DNA from: Streptomyces collinus Tu 365
Lineage (GTDB): Bacteria > Actinomycetota > Actinomycetes > Streptomycetales > Streptomycetaceae
Direction: 5' to 3'
Length of the DNA: 64,000 nucleotides
Assembly (NCBI RefSeq): GCF_000444875.1
Contig: NC_021985.1
Location: forward strand, 3,667,535-3,731,534
The position numbers and the translations under genes are program-made. The stretch's first letter is position 1; every line of letters begins with the position of its first letter. The notes below the pieces were generated by a model, which had not been told where the DNA came from, made no database searches, and saw only the letters and a list, made by a program, of their open reading frames with translations. Shown piece by piece: positions 8,223-17,373 of this stretch.

Positions 8223-8428
8223 TGTGCGGGCTCCGTGCGTCGTCGTGAGCTGCGTCGGTCGTGGCTTACGTCGAGGTGTGGCTGGTGTACGGCCACGGTC
8301 GCACGGGGCGTGGGGGTCTTTCCTGGTGAGTGGGGCGTTCGGGGGTGGCGGGAGGGGGTGGGCGGCCGCGCCGTCCACCACCTCTCCATGTCTTCCGCGG
8401 GCCGTCCCGGCCCGTTGGTCCCGGGCGG

Positions 8429-9625
8429 TCAGCCCTTGATGCCGTCGAGGGACTCGATCGTGGCGAGGGACGGGGCGCGGGTGGTCTGGAGGTCCCGGGC
8501 CACGTCCTCGGCCGCGCCCAGCACCCGTACCGCGTTCTGCCAGGTCAGCTTGGCCAGGTCGGCCCGGGACCAGCCGCGGTCGAGCAGTTCGGCGATCAGG
8601 TTCGGGTAGCCGGAGACGTCGTTCAGGCCGTCCGGGGTGAACGCGGTGCCGTCGTAGTCGCCGCCGATGCCGATGTGGTCGACGCCCGCCGCCTCGCGCA
8701 TGTGGTCCAGGTGGTCGGCGACCGTGGCGACGGTGGCGACCGGGCGCGGGGTGCGCTCCTGGAAGGCGCGGTGGACGGCCATCGCCTCGGCGGTGGTGTC
8801 GAGGTGGTGGAAGCCGTGCGCGCGCATGTTGGCGTCGGCCGCGACCGTCCAGTCGACCGCGGCCTGGAGCACGAACTTCGGCACGAAGGTCACCATGGCC
8901 ATGCCGCCGTTGGCGGGCAGCCGCTCCAGGACGTCGTCGGGGACGTTGCGCGGGTGGTCGCAGACGGCCCGGGCGGAGGAGTGCGAGAAGATCACCGGCG
9001 CGGTCGAGGTGTCCAGCGCGTCCCGCATGGTCGTCGCCGCCACGTGGGAGAGGTCCACGAGCATGCCGAGCCGGTTCATCTCGCGGACGACCTCGCGGCC
9101 GAACGCGGTCAGGCCGCCCGCCTTCGGCTCGTCGGTCGCCGAGTCCGCCCAGTCCACGTTGTCGTTGTGGGTGAGCGTCATGTAGCGCACGCCGAGCTCG
9201 TACAGGCCGCGCAGGGTGCCGAGGGAGTTGTCGATCGAGTGGCCGCCCTCCGCGCCCATGAGGGAGGCGATCCGGCCCTCGGCGCGGGCGGCCTCCATGT
9301 CGGCGGCGGTCAGCGCGCCCCGCAGCTGGGTGGGGTAGCGCTCGATGAGCCGCCGTACGCAGTCGATCTGCTCCAGCGTGGCGGGCACCGCGCCGGGCAG
9401 GTCGGAGCGCACGAAGACCGACCAGTACTGCGCGCCGACGCCGCCCTCGCGCAGCCGGGGCAGGTCGGTGTGCAGGTGGTCGTCCTGGCGGGCGGCGATG
9501 TCGCGGGCGGCGAGGTCGTAGCGCACCTGCTCGCGCAGGGCGTACGGCAGGTCGTTGTGGCCGTCGACGACGGGGAACTCGCGCAGCAGGTCGCGGGCTG
9601 TGTCCAGGGAGGTCACGGGCGTCAC
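8429..9625 (-). CDS. Membrane dipeptidase (peptidase family M19)
   Basis: Zinc dipeptidase of 398 residues related to renal dipeptidase, cleaving dipeptides in the cytoplasm (no signal peptide seen). Metal and active-site motifs: [12 protein letters not shown] (HxD), [45 protein letters not shown] and [13 protein letters not shown]. The GTG start at 9625 overlaps the purE stop by 4 nt (GTGA), so it is translated with purE and purK. The link to purine synthesis is positional only. A broken paralogue lies just downstream. Confidence 0.93.
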   Translation of the reverse strand: MTPVTSLDTARDLLREFPVVDGHNDLPYALREQVRYDLAARDIAARQDDHLHTDLPRLREGGVGAQYWSVFVRSDLPGAVPATLEQIDCVRRLIERYPTQLRGALTAADMEAARAEGRIASLMGAEGGHSIDNSLGTLRGLYELGVRYMTLTHNDNVDWADSATDEPKAGGLTAFGREVVREMNRLGMLVDLSHVAATTMRDALDTSTAPVIFSHSSARAVCDHPRNVPDDVLERLPANGGMAMVTFVPKFVLQAAVDWTVAADANMRAHGFHHLDTTAEAMAVHRAFQERTPRPVATVATVADHLDHMREAAGVDHIGIGGDYDGTAFTPDGLNDVSGYPNLIAELLDRGWSRADLAKLTWQNAVRVLGAAEDVARDLQTTRAPSLATIESLDGIKG

Positions 9626-10146
9626 TTCCCGAAGCCGAAGCCGCTGCCCGGTCCCTCGACCTTGGAGCGCAGCCGCTTGCCCTTCTCGGTGGCCTGGTCG
9701 TTGAGGTCCTGCTGGAAGTCGCGCATCCGCTGGAGCAGTTCCTCGTCGTGCGCGGCCAGCATGCGGGCCGCGAGCAGCCCGGCGTTGCGGGCCCCGGCGA
9801 CGGAGACGGTGGCGACCGGGACACCGGCCGGCATCTGCACGATCGACAGCAGGGAGTCCATGCCGTCGAGGTACTTCAGCGGCACGGGGACGCCGATGAC
9901 CGGCAGCGGGGTGACGGAGGCGAGCATGCCCGGCAGGTGGGCGGCGCCGCCCGCGCCGGCGATGATCGCCTTGAGGCCGCGGTCGGCGGCCTGCTCGCCG
10001 TAGGTGATCATCTCGCGGGGCATGCGGTGCGCGGAGACGACGTCGACCTCGTAGGCGATCTCGAACTCGTCCAGGGCCTTGGCCGCGGCCTCCATGACGG
10101 GCCAGTCGGAGTCCGACCCCATGACGATGCCAACTACAGGGCTCAT
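9622..10146 (-). CDS. purE: N5-carboxyaminoimidazole ribonucleotide mutase PurE
   Basis: Converts N5-CAIR to CAIR in de novo purine synthesis, working after PurK. The 174-residue protein has [17 protein letters not shown], the class I signature [21 protein letters not shown] and GVPVATVSV, all typical. The ATG at 10146 overlaps the purK stop (ATGA), giving strict coupling. The C-terminus is slightly extended with a charged, Gly/Phe-rich tail. Confidence 0.96.
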   Translation of the reverse strand: MSPVVGIVMGSDSDWPVMEAAAKALDEFEIAYEVDVVSAHRMPREMITYGEQAADRGLKAIIAGAGGAAHLPGMLASVTPLPVIGVPVPLKYLDGMDSLLSIVQMPAGVPVATVSVAGARNAGLLAARMLAAHDEELLQRMRDFQQDLNDQATEKGKRLRSKVEGPGSGFGFGK

Positions 10147-11282
10147 TCGGTGATCGTGCCTCTCAGGTAGCCGGCAGCGTGACGGGCGCGCTCCAGCACG
10201 TCGTCCAGGTCGTCGCCGTAGGTGTTGACGTGTCCGACCTTGCGACCGGGCTTCACGTCCTTGCCATACATGTGGATCTTGAGCTTGGGGTCGCGAGCCA
10301 TGCAGTGCAAGTACGCGGAGTACATGTCCGGGTAATCGCCACCCAGGACGTTGACCATGACCGTCCACCTGGCGCGCGGGCGCGGGTCGCCGAGCGGCAG
10401 GTCGAGGACCGCGCGGACGTGGTTGGCGAACTGGGAGGTGATCGCGCCGTCCTGGGTCCAGTGACCCGAGTTGTGCGGGCGCATGGCCAGTTCGTTGACG
10501 AGGATGCGGCCGTCGCGGGTCTGGAACAGCTCGACGGCGAGGTGGCCGACGACGCCGAGTTCCTTGGCGATGGACAGGGCCATCTCCTCGGCCCGCAGCG
10601 CGAGGTCCTCGTCGAGGTCGGGCGCCGGCGCGATCACGGTGTCGCAGACGCCGTTCACCTGCTGCGACTCCACCACCGGGTAGGCGACGGCCTGGCCGTG
10701 CGGGGACCGTACGACGTTGGCGGCGAGTTCGCGGACGTAGTCGACCTTCTCCTCGGCGAGGACCGGGACGCCCGCCCTGAACGGGTCGGCGGCCTCCTCC
10801 TCCGAGTCGACGACCCACACGCCCTTGCCGTCGTAGCCGCCGCGGACGGTCTTCAGGACGACGGGGAAGCCGTCGCCCTCCGCCGCGAACGCGGCGACGT
10901 CCTGCGGATCGGCGACGATCCGGTGCCGTGGGCACGGGATGCCGATCGCGTCGAGCTTCGCCCGCATCACGCCCTTGTCCTGGGCGTGCACCAGGGCGTC
11001 GGGGCCTGGGCGCACGGGGATGCCGTCCGCCTCCAGGGCCCTGAGGTGCTCGGTGGGTACATGTTCGTGATCGAAGGTGATCACATCGCAACCGCGCGCG
11101 AACTCTCGCAGCGTGTCCAGGTCGCGATAGTCGCCGACGACGACTTCGTTCACCACCTGGGCCGCGGAATCCTGAGGGGTGTCACTGAGGAGCTTGAACC
11201 TGATGCCCAACGGGATGCCGGCTTCGTGCGTCATACGCGCGAGCTGCCCCCCGCCGACCATGCCGACTACCGGGAACGTCAC
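10143..11282 (-). CDS. purK: N5-carboxyaminoimidazole ribonucleotide synthase PurK
   Basis: ATP-grasp enzyme that carboxylates AIR to N5-CAIR with ATP and bicarbonate. It opens [19 protein letters not shown], followed by ATP-grasp motifs [34 protein letters not shown] and RPHNSGHWT. The GTG at 11282 is chosen: it begins the conserved [12 protein letters not shown] and has a -10-like TACGCT exactly 6 nt upstream, so the mRNA is probably leaderless. It is first in the purK-purE-dipeptidase operon and divergent from a GtrA-type gene. 379 residues, normal. Confidence 0.95.
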   Translation of the reverse strand: MTFPVVGMVGGGQLARMTHEAGIPLGIRFKLLSDTPQDSAAQVVNEVVVGDYRDLDTLREFARGCDVITFDHEHVPTEHLRALEADGIPVRPGPDALVHAQDKGVMRAKLDAIGIPCPRHRIVADPQDVAAFAAEGDGFPVVLKTVRGGYDGKGVWVVDSEEEAADPFRAGVPVLAEEKVDYVRELAANVVRSPHGQAVAYPVVESQQVNGVCDTVIAPAPDLDEDLALRAEEMALSIAKELGVVGHLAVELFQTRDGRILVNELAMRPHNSGHWTQDGAITSQFANHVRAVLDLPLGDPRPRARWTVMVNVLGGDYPDMYSAYLHCMARDPKLKIHMYGKDVKPGRKVGHVNTYGDDLDDVLERARHAAGYLRGTITE

Positions 11283-11288
11283 CCCCCT

Positions 11289-11294
11289 AGCGTA
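11289..11294 (-). promoter_or_regulatory. Probable -10 element, leaderless purK transcript
   Basis: TACGCT is separated from the GTG start by 6 nt (AGGGGG), which places the expected transcription start at the G of GTG. No clear -35 is seen. Confidence 0.5.
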
Positions 11295-11418
11295 TCGGCC
11301 ACGGCGACCGGACCGGATTGCGTCCCTCACGTCGCCTCTTACCCGGGGCTTTCCCGCCTCTTTCCGATCCGTTTCCGAGCTGTGGCCCCGTCCACGGGCG
11401 CGGGCGGGACCGCCTGGC

Positions 11419-11424
11419 TAGCAT
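11419..11424 (+). promoter_or_regulatory. Probable -10 element, leaderless GtrA-family transcript
   Basis: TAGCAT is followed by 6 nt (GGCTGG) and the GTG at 11431. No Shine-Dalgarno fits that start. Confidence 0.45.
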
Positions 11425-11430
11425 GGCTGG

Positions 11431-11967
11431 GTGACGAAACCTACGGACGGGGGCTTTACAGCCATGGAACGCGGTTCCTCGAGGCTGCAACGACTCGTAC
11501 GCGAGGTGGCCAAGTTCGGCGCGGTCGGCGGCGCCGGCGTCCTTGTCAATCTCGGCGTGTTCAACCTGGTCCGGCACGTCTCCGACCTGCCGGTGGTGCG
11601 CGCCAGCATCATCGCGACCGTCGTCGCGATCGTCTTCAACTACGTCGGTTTCCGCTACTGGACGTACCGGGACCGCGACAAGGGCGGGCGCACCAGGGAA
11701 CTCACGCTGTTCCTGGTGTTCAGCGCGATCGGTCTGGTGATCGAGAACGGCGTGCTCTACCTGGCGACCTACGGCTTCGGCTGGGACTCCCCGCTGCAGA
11801 GCAACGTCTTCAAGTTCGTCGGCATCGGCGTCGCGACCCTGTTCCGGTTCTGGTCGTACCGCTCGTGGGTGTTCCGGGCGATGCCGGCCCAGGGGGCCGC
11901 GGCGGGCGCCGCGCCGGTGCTGCGGCACGAGCCGGGCGAGCCCACGCCGCGCCAGCGCGTGCCGTAG
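11431..11967 (+). CDS. GtrA family small membrane protein
   Basis: A 178-residue integral membrane protein with four hydrophobic segments (about 28-48, 60-78, 92-112 and 128-148). It carries the GtrA signature blocks FGAVGGAGVLVNLGVFNLV and FNYVGFRYWTYRDR plus a terminal FRFWSYRSWVF. GtrA proteins help flip or handle lipid-linked sugars in cell-surface glycosylation. The start is GTG 11431, supported by a -10-like hexamer 6 nt upstream; ATG 11464 is an alternative. Divergent from purK. The exact substrate is unknown. Confidence 0.9.
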   Translation: MTKPTDGGFTAMERGSSRLQRLVREVAKFGAVGGAGVLVNLGVFNLVRHVSDLPVVRASIIATVVAIVFNYVGFRYWTYRDRDKGGRTRELTLFLVFSAIGLVIENGVLYLATYGFGWDSPLQSNVFKFVGIGVATLFRFWSYRSWVFRAMPAQGAAAGAAPVLRHEPGEPTPRQRVP

Positions 11968-11990
11968 GGGCTCTCGGGGTCACAGCGGCC

Positions 11991-13265
11991 CTAGCGGACG
12001 GTCGGCCGGTCCTCGTCCTCCAGCTTGCGCGCCGGGGGGGTGCGGGACAGGAACAGGCCGAAGACCGGCGGCTGCGCCTGGAGCAGTTCGAGCCGGCCGC
12101 CGTCGGCCTCCGCGAGGTCCCGGGCGACGGCCAGGCCGATGCCCGTGGAGTTGCGCCCGCTGATCGTGCGCTCGAAGATCCGGGCGCCGAGGTCGGCCGG
12201 CACCCCGGGCCCCTCGTCGGTGACCTCGACCACGGACTGGTTGCCGGTGACGCGGGTGCGCAGGGCGACCGTGCCGCCGCCGTGCATCAGCGAGTTCTCG
12301 ATCAGCGCGGCCAGCACCTGGGCGACCGCGCCGGGCGTGCCGACGGCCTGGAGGTGCCGTTTGCCGGAGCTGACGATGGCCCGGCCGACCCCGCGGTAGG
12401 CGGGCCGCCACTCGGCGAGCTGCTGCTGGATGACCTCGTCGAGGTCGAAGGTGACGGCGGAGCCGGTGCGCGGGTCCCGTGAGTTGGTCAGCAGCCGCTG
12501 CACCACGTCCGTCAGCCGCTCGACCTGGGTGAGGGCGACGTTGGCCTCCTCCTTCACCGTGTCCGGGTCGTCGGTGAGGGTGATCTCCTCCAGCCGCATG
12601 GACAGCGCGGTCAGGGGGGTGCGCAGCTGGTGGGAGGCGTCGGCGGCCAGTCGCCGTTCCGCGGTGAGCATCCGTCCGATGCGCTCGGCGGAGGAGTCCA
12701 GCACGTCGGCGACCCGGTCGAGCTCGGGGACGCCGTAGCGCTTGTGCCGGGGGCGCGGGTCGCCCGAGCCGAGGCGTTCGGCGGTCTCGGCGAGGTCGGT
12801 CAGCGGGGAGGCGAGCCGGTTGGCCTGGCGGACGGCGAGCAGCACGGCGGCGACCACGGCGAGCAGGGCCACCAGGCCGATGATGAGCAGGGTCCGGCCG
12901 ACCTCGCGGGTGACCGCGGAGCGTGGCTCCTGGACGGTGACCGTCTCGCCCTCCTCGCCGCGCTGCGTGGAGTGGATGACGTCGCCCCGGGGCCGGGTGC
13001 CGATCCGGATCGGGTCCCGGCCGGGCATGCGGATCTCGGCGTACTGGTCCTTGCTGACCGGGTTGCGCAGCACGTCCGCGTTGACGTGTTCCGCCGCGAG
13101 GATGCGGCTGTCCACGATGCTGGCCAGCCGCAGCGCCTCGGACTCCACCCGCTCCTGGGCGCTGTTGCTGATGGTGCGCGTCTCGACGATCACCAGGGAG
13201 ACCCCGAAGACCGCGATCACCACGAGGACGACGGCGAGGGTGGACTGGATGAGACGTCGGCGCAT
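11991..13265 (-). CDS. Two-component sensor histidine kinase
   Basis: Membrane sensor kinase of 424 residues. Two membrane segments (about 5-27 and 125-147) flank a ~95-residue extracellular sensing loop. A HAMP region follows, then the dimerisation domain with the phospho-accepting His near 212 in DASHQLRTPLTALSMRL. The ATPase domain has an N-box (LAALIENSLMHGGG), G-boxes (DEGPGVPADLGARIF; STGIGLAVARDLAEADGG) and an intact C-terminus. It lies 41 nt downstream of its response regulator in the same operon. The signal is unknown; the loop has no recognisable ligand domain. Confidence 0.94.
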   Translation of the reverse strand: MRRRLIQSTLAVVLVVIAVFGVSLVIVETRTISNSAQERVESEALRLASIVDSRILAAEHVNADVLRNPVSKDQYAEIRMPGRDPIRIGTRPRGDVIHSTQRGEEGETVTVQEPRSAVTREVGRTLLIIGLVALLAVVAAVLLAVRQANRLASPLTDLAETAERLGSGDPRPRHKRYGVPELDRVADVLDSSAERIGRMLTAERRLAADASHQLRTPLTALSMRLEEITLTDDPDTVKEEANVALTQVERLTDVVQRLLTNSRDPRTGSAVTFDLDEVIQQQLAEWRPAYRGVGRAIVSSGKRHLQAVGTPGAVAQVLAALIENSLMHGGGTVALRTRVTGNQSVVEVTDEGPGVPADLGARIFERTISGRNSTGIGLAVARDLAEADGGRLELLQAQPPVFGLFLSRTPPARKLEDEDRPTVR

Positions 13266-13306
13266 GTCCTGCTACCCGTAGTGACCGCTGGGCCCCGGGG
13301 CGGGGC

Positions 13307-13984
13307 TCAGCTCTTCTCGAAGCGGAAGCCGACGCCGCGGACCGTCGCGATGTAGCGGGGGTTCGCCGCGTCGTCGCCCAGCTTCTTGCGCAGCCAGGAG
13401 ATGTGCATGTCGAGGGTCTTGGTCGACGACCACCAGGTCGTGTCCCAGACCTCGCGCATGAGCTGGTCCCGTGTGACGACCCGCCCGGCGTCCCGGACGA
13501 GGACCCGCAGCAGGTCGAACTCCTTCGCCGTGAGCTGGAGCTCCTCGTCGCCCATCCACGCCCGGTGGGACTCGACGTCGATCCGCACGCCGTGGGTGGC
13601 CGGCGGCTGCTGCGGTTCGGCGGCGCCGCGCCGGAGCAGGGCCCGGACCCGGGCGAGCAGTTCGGCGAGCCGGAAGGGCTTGGTGACGTAGTCGTCGGCG
13701 CCCGCGTCCAGGCCGACGACGGTGTCCACCTCGTCGGCGCGCGCGGTCAGGATCAGGATCGGCACGGTGTGGCCGTCGGCGCGCAGCCGGCGGGCGACCT
13801 CGAGGCCGTCCATGCCGGGCAGGCCGAGGTCCAGCACGACCAAGTCGACACCGCCCTGCATTCCGGCGTCGAGTGCGGTGGGGCCGTCCTCGCGCACCTC
13901 GACCTCGTACCCTTCCCGGCGCAGGGCGCGGGCCAGCGGCTCCGAGATGGACGCGTCGTCCTCGGCGAGCAGTACACGGGTCAT
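13307..13984 (-). CDS. OmpR/PhoB-family response regulator
   Basis: A 225-residue transcriptional regulator, first gene of a two-component operon. The receiver domain has LLAEDDASIS, the phospho-acceptor D52 in LDLGLPGMDG, and the switch lysine in DDYVTKPFRLAELLAR. The winged-helix domain has LTAKEFDLLRVLVRDAG and the closing YIATVRGVGFRFEKS. The ATG at 13984 has TACCAT exactly 6 nt upstream (spacer CACCTC) and no good ribosome site, so the transcript may be leaderless. Targets unknown. Confidence 0.95.
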   Translation of the reverse strand: MTRVLLAEDDASISEPLARALRREGYEVEVREDGPTALDAGMQGGVDLVVLDLGLPGMDGLEVARRLRADGHTVPILILTARADEVDTVVGLDAGADDYVTKPFRLAELLARVRALLRRGAAEPQQPPATHGVRIDVESHRAWMGDEELQLTAKEFDLLRVLVRDAGRVVTRDQLMREVWDTTWWSSTKTLDMHISWLRKKLGDDAANPRYIATVRGVGFRFEKS

Positions 13985-13990
13985 GAGGTG

Positions 13991-13996
13991 ATGGTA
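13991..13996 (-). promoter_or_regulatory. Probable -10 element, leaderless response-regulator transcript
   Basis: TACCAT is 6 nt before the ATG of the response regulator, the same spacing as at purK, the GtrA gene and several other genes in this window. Confidence 0.45.
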
Positions 13997-14253
13997 GACC
14001 GCCCGCGCGCAGTGCTGGGGTGTGATCGCTTCGAGGGATTCTTACCCGGCCGCGCTGGTGGTACGGACCATTGCCCCGGAGGTGGGATCGTAGGAGAGAC
14101 CTTCGAAACAGGCGGCTCGGTTCCTCCGACACCTGTGATCCGCGTCTCAAGTCCTTCCATATCAGGCACTGTCCTGCCGTATGGTGATCTGAACGCCTGT
14201 AGCACACCGGGGACCTTTGGCGGGCAATGACGCTGAAGGTCTCTTTCGTGTGC

Positions 14254-14273
14254 GGGCCGACGAACGTCGGCCC
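14254..14273 (+). promoter_or_regulatory. Leader hairpin upstream of peptide transporter
   Basis: GGGCCGAC and GTCGGCCC form a perfect 8-bp stem around a GAAC tetraloop, about 200 nt before the peptide transporter start. The stretch 13997-14475 (about 480 bp) has no convincing gene. If transcription starts near 14170 the mRNA would carry a long leader holding this hairpin. No T run follows. Confidence 0.35.
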
Positions 14274-14475
14274 TGAAAGGAATGACCTCTGGCCGGGCCC
14301 CGGACGCATCGCCGCGTCCCGGGGCGTGGATCCCGGTGGTCGCCGTCCGCCGCTCCGCGATCCGGGGCGGACTCCCCCTGGGCGTGGGGGTGGACGCGGG
14401 ACCCTGCCGGTGCCGGCCGCACCCCCACCGGGCGCGCAGCGCTCCAACGCGCGTCTTGACCAGCAAGGAACGACC

Positions 14476-15981
14476 ATGGCGTCCAGCCTGACGAAGGACT
14501 CGGTCCGCCCGGGCACCCCCGGGTCCGAGAAGACCTTCTTCGGCCACCCCCGCGGACTGGCCACTCTCTTCATGACCGAGATGTGGGAGCGTTTCTCCTA
14601 CTACGGCATGAGGGCCCTGCTCCCGCTGTACCTGGTGGCCCCGGGTGGCCTGCACATGAACGCGGGCACGGCGACCGCGATCTACTCCGTGTACGTGTCG
14701 CTCGTGTACCTGCTCGCCCTGCCCGGCGGCTGGGTCGCCGACCGCTTCCTCGGTCCCCGCAAGACGGTGGCCGTCTCCGGTCTGATCATCATGCTGGGCC
14801 ACCTGTGCCTGGCGCTGCCGGTCGCGGCCAGCTTCTTCGTCGGTCTCGGCCTCGTCGCGATCGGCTCCGGTCTGCTCAAGGCCAACATCTCCACGATGGT
14901 CGGCCACCTGTACAACGGGCCGGACGACGCGCGCCGTGACGGTGGCTTCACGCTCTTCTACATCGGCATCAACCTCGGTGCCTTCGTCGCCCCGCTGGTC
15001 ATCGGCACCGTCGGCGAGAACGTCAACTGGCACTTCGGCTTCGCGCTGGCCGCGGTCGGCATGGCGCTGGGTCTGGCCCAGTACCTGCTCGGCAGCCGCC
15101 ACCTGAGCGCGCAGAGCGACGTCGTCCCGACGCCGATGTCCCCCGCGGAGAAGTCCGCCACCCTGCGCAAGGGCCTGATCTGGCTCGCGATCGCCGCCGT
15201 CTTCTACGGTGTCGTCGGCTTCACCGGCCACTTCACCCTGAACTGGGCGCTGATCCCGCTCACGCTGATCGGCCTGATCGTCCCGATCCTCGTCATCGCC
15301 CGCATCCGCCGCGACAAGGACCTGGACGCGGCCGAGAAGTCGAAGGTGTCGGCGTACGTCTGGTTCTTCGTCGCCGCGGCCGTCTTCTGGATGATCTACG
15401 ACCAGGGCGGCTCGACGCTGTCGCTCTTCGCCGACGGCAAGGCCGAGAACTCGGTCTTCGGCTGGGGCTTCCCGGTCTCCTGGTACCAGTCGGTCAACCC
15501 GGTCATGATCATGGCGCTCGCCCCGGTCTTCGCCTGGCTGTGGCTGTGGCTGAACCGGCGCGGCAAGGAGCCGAGCACGATCGTGAAGTTCTCCTCCGGC
15601 CTGGTGCTGGTGGGTGCGTCGTTCTTCCTCTTCCTCGCCCCGCTGTCGATCGCCGACGGCGGCCACAAGGCCGCGGCGATGTGGCTGGTCGCGATCTACT
15701 TCGTCCAGACCGTCGGTGAGCTGACGCTGTCCCCGGTGGGTCTGTCGGTGACGACGAAGATGGCGCCGAGGAAGTACGCCTCGCAGATGATGGGCGTCTG
15801 GTTCCTCGCGGTCACCGCGGGCGACTCGATCACCGCGCTGCTGTCCAACCCGGCCGTCGGCGGGGTGAACCTCGACCGGACGGGCTTCGTCGCCCTGGAG
15901 GCGGCGCTCGCCGTGGTCGCCGGTGTCGCGGTGTGGATGTACCGCAAGAAGGTCAACCGGCTGATGGGCGACGTGCGCTAG
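14476..15981 (+). CDS. POT/PTR family proton-dependent oligopeptide transporter
   Basis: Proton-coupled di/tripeptide importer of 501 residues with about 13-14 hydrophobic segments. The family marker E-x-x-E-R-F-x-Y-Y appears as FMTEMWERFSYYGMRALLPLY, and the second signature as GGFTLFYIGINLGAFVAP. A further POT block is ELTLSPVGLSVTTKMAP. The ATG at 14476 has AAGGA upstream. It stands alone, with an unusually long upstream region containing a stable hairpin, and is convergent with the sortase-substrate operon across a strong terminator. Confidence 0.94.
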   Translation: MASSLTKDSVRPGTPGSEKTFFGHPRGLATLFMTEMWERFSYYGMRALLPLYLVAPGGLHMNAGTATAIYSVYVSLVYLLALPGGWVADRFLGPRKTVAVSGLIIMLGHLCLALPVAASFFVGLGLVAIGSGLLKANISTMVGHLYNGPDDARRDGGFTLFYIGINLGAFVAPLVIGTVGENVNWHFGFALAAVGMALGLAQYLLGSRHLSAQSDVVPTPMSPAEKSATLRKGLIWLAIAAVFYGVVGFTGHFTLNWALIPLTLIGLIVPILVIARIRRDKDLDAAEKSKVSAYVWFFVAAAVFWMIYDQGGSTLSLFADGKAENSVFGWGFPVSWYQSVNPVMIMALAPVFAWLWLWLNRRGKEPSTIVKFSSGLVLVGASFFLFLAPLSIADGGHKAAAMWLVAIYFVQTVGELTLSPVGLSVTTKMAPRKYASQMMGVWFLAVTAGDSITALLSNPAVGGVNLDRTGFVALEAALAVVAGVAVWMYRKKVNRLMGDVR

Positions 15982-15997
15982 TCGTCAGGAACCGGCC

Positions 15998-16036
15998 GGG
16001 AGGGCCGCCGCACCCCAGGGGTGCGGCGGCCCTCCC
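15998..16036. terminator. Bidirectional terminator between transporter and surface-protein operon
   Basis: An 18-bp perfect inverted repeat (15998-16015 with 16019-16036, 3-nt loop) begins 17 nt after the transporter stop and ends 17 nt before the stop of the convergent LAETG gene. Confidence 0.85.
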
Positions 16037-16053
16037 GTCGTGTGCGGGGCCTG

Positions 16054-17373
16054 CTACCGCGTCCTGCGGCCGGGCAGGAACGTGAACACGGCCACGCCCA
16101 GCAGGATCGCGGTGCCCGCCACCAGGCCGAGCGCCTTCAGGGCGCCGTGGTCGCCCGCACCGGTCTCGGCGAGGCCGCCCGCGCCACTGCTGCCGCCGGT
16201 CGACGAGGACGTACCTCCGGACACGGAGGACCCGCCGGAGGTCGACGTGCCGCCCGAGGCGCCGCCCGGCTGCTGGGCGGTGTCCAGGGTGAGCGAGACC
16301 TCGGTCCTCGTCGGCGTGCACGTGGTGGTCGTGCCGAGCGCCTTGACCGTGAGGACGCCCGGGGACAGGGTCGACGTGCCGCTCGCGCCGGGCTTGTAGG
16401 TGCCGGTGAGGTCGGGGATCGCGATCGGGTCGCCGGACTTGATCGGGGCGGCGTTCGCCGGGCCCTCGACGTGCACGGTGCCCTTGTCGGCGCCGCCCAG
16501 CACCACCTCCATGGACGGCTTCACGGAGTCCTTGGGTATGTCGGCGGGGCTGTCCATCACCGACTTCCCGAACCGCACGGTGAGGCCGTAGCTCCCGCCG
16601 TCCTTCCTGGCGTCGATCCGCACCGGAGAGGTCGCGTTCTTGTCGCCGATGGGCGTCTTGCAGGCGTACGGGATCAGCACCTCCTTGCCGGTGAAGTCGG
16701 TCCGTCCGGTGCCGCCGGTGTCCGTCGGGGTGGCCGTGGGGGTCTTCGTCGGTGTCGCCGTCCCGGTGGGCGTCGTGGTGGGTGTGGTGGTGGGTGTGGT
16801 GGTGGGCGTGCCGCCGCCGCCCGCCGTCACCTGGATGGTCGCCGCCTTCTGCACGGTCTCCTTCGGCGCGCACCTGGTGTCCGTGGACATCGCGTTGACC
16901 GTGTACGCGTCGGGGGTCAGGGTCACCTCCCCGGCCGCGGTCAGCTTCAGGCTGCCCTTCATGTCGGACAGCACCATGGCGCCGCCCTTGGGGATCGCCG
17001 GGTTCTTCCGGGTCCCCCGCAGGGCGATGTCGGCGGTCTGCGCCCCGGCCGCCTTCAGGACGCCCGAGGGCTGCACCGAGTCGGCGGGCAGGTCGATGAT
17101 GTCCGGGTTCCTGGACGCGGCCTGGACGAACTTCCACACGACGTCCACGGTGTCGCCCACCTTCGCGGTGGCGGGCGCGGTGATCTCGACCTTCGTGGTG
17201 CCGTCGACCGGGTCGATGCCCGCCGGCGGCACGCAGTGGGTGGCGAACGACACCTCGGCGGCCTGTGCGGGCGCGGCGGCCACGCCCAGCAGCACGCCTG
17301 CCGAGCAGAGCACCAGTGCGGCGCCCGCGGCGCCCGTCCGGCGGGCCGTGGTGCCTCTCCTTCGCATGCTCAC
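16054..17373 (-). CDS. Secreted LAETG sortase substrate with two repeated beta modules
   Basis: A 439-residue surface protein. A signal peptide (about 1-36, ending AAPAQA) is followed by a first module (about 38-165), a Thr/Pro linker made of TTTP repeats (about 170-200) and a second module (about 205-335). A Gly/Ser linker then leads to LAETG, a hydrophobic helix and an RRTR tail, the layout of a class E sortase substrate. Module 2 (YACKTPIGDKNATSPV ... VKALGTTTTC) is clearly homologous to the single module of the LPQTG gene that opens the operon; module 1 is more diverged. The GTG start overlaps the upstream stop (GTGA). Function unknown. Confidence 0.85.
   Translation of the reverse strand: MSMRRRGTTARRTGAAGAALVLCSAGVLLGVAAAPAQAAEVSFATHCVPPAGIDPVDGTTKVEITAPATAKVGDTVDVVWKFVQAASRNPDIIDLPADSVQPSGVLKAAGAQTADIALRGTRKNPAIPKGGAMVLSDMKGSLKLTAAGEVTLTPDAYTVNAMSTDTRCAPKETVQKAATIQVTAGGGGTPTTTPTTTPTTTPTGTATPTKTPTATPTDTGGTGRTDFTGKEVLIPYACKTPIGDKNATSPVRIDARKDGGSYGLTVRFGKSVMDSPADIPKDSVKPSMEVVLGGADKGTVHVEGPANAAPIKSGDPIAIPDLTGTYKPGASGTSTLSPGVLTVKALGTTTTCTPTRTEVSLTLDTAQQPGGASGGTSTSGGSSVSGGTSSSTGGSSGAGGLAETGAGDHGALKALGLVAGTAILLGVAVFTFLPGRRTR

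Noticed and set aside
14282..14491. A 69-codon frame upstream of and overlapping the peptide transporter start
   Set aside because: The ribosome site is too close to the ATG, the product is low-complexity, and no family is recognised; kept only as part of the leader finding.
16760..16812. Repeats in the LAETG gene as a tandem repeat array
   Set aside because: They encode a Thr/Pro linker inside a coding frame and need no separate explanation.
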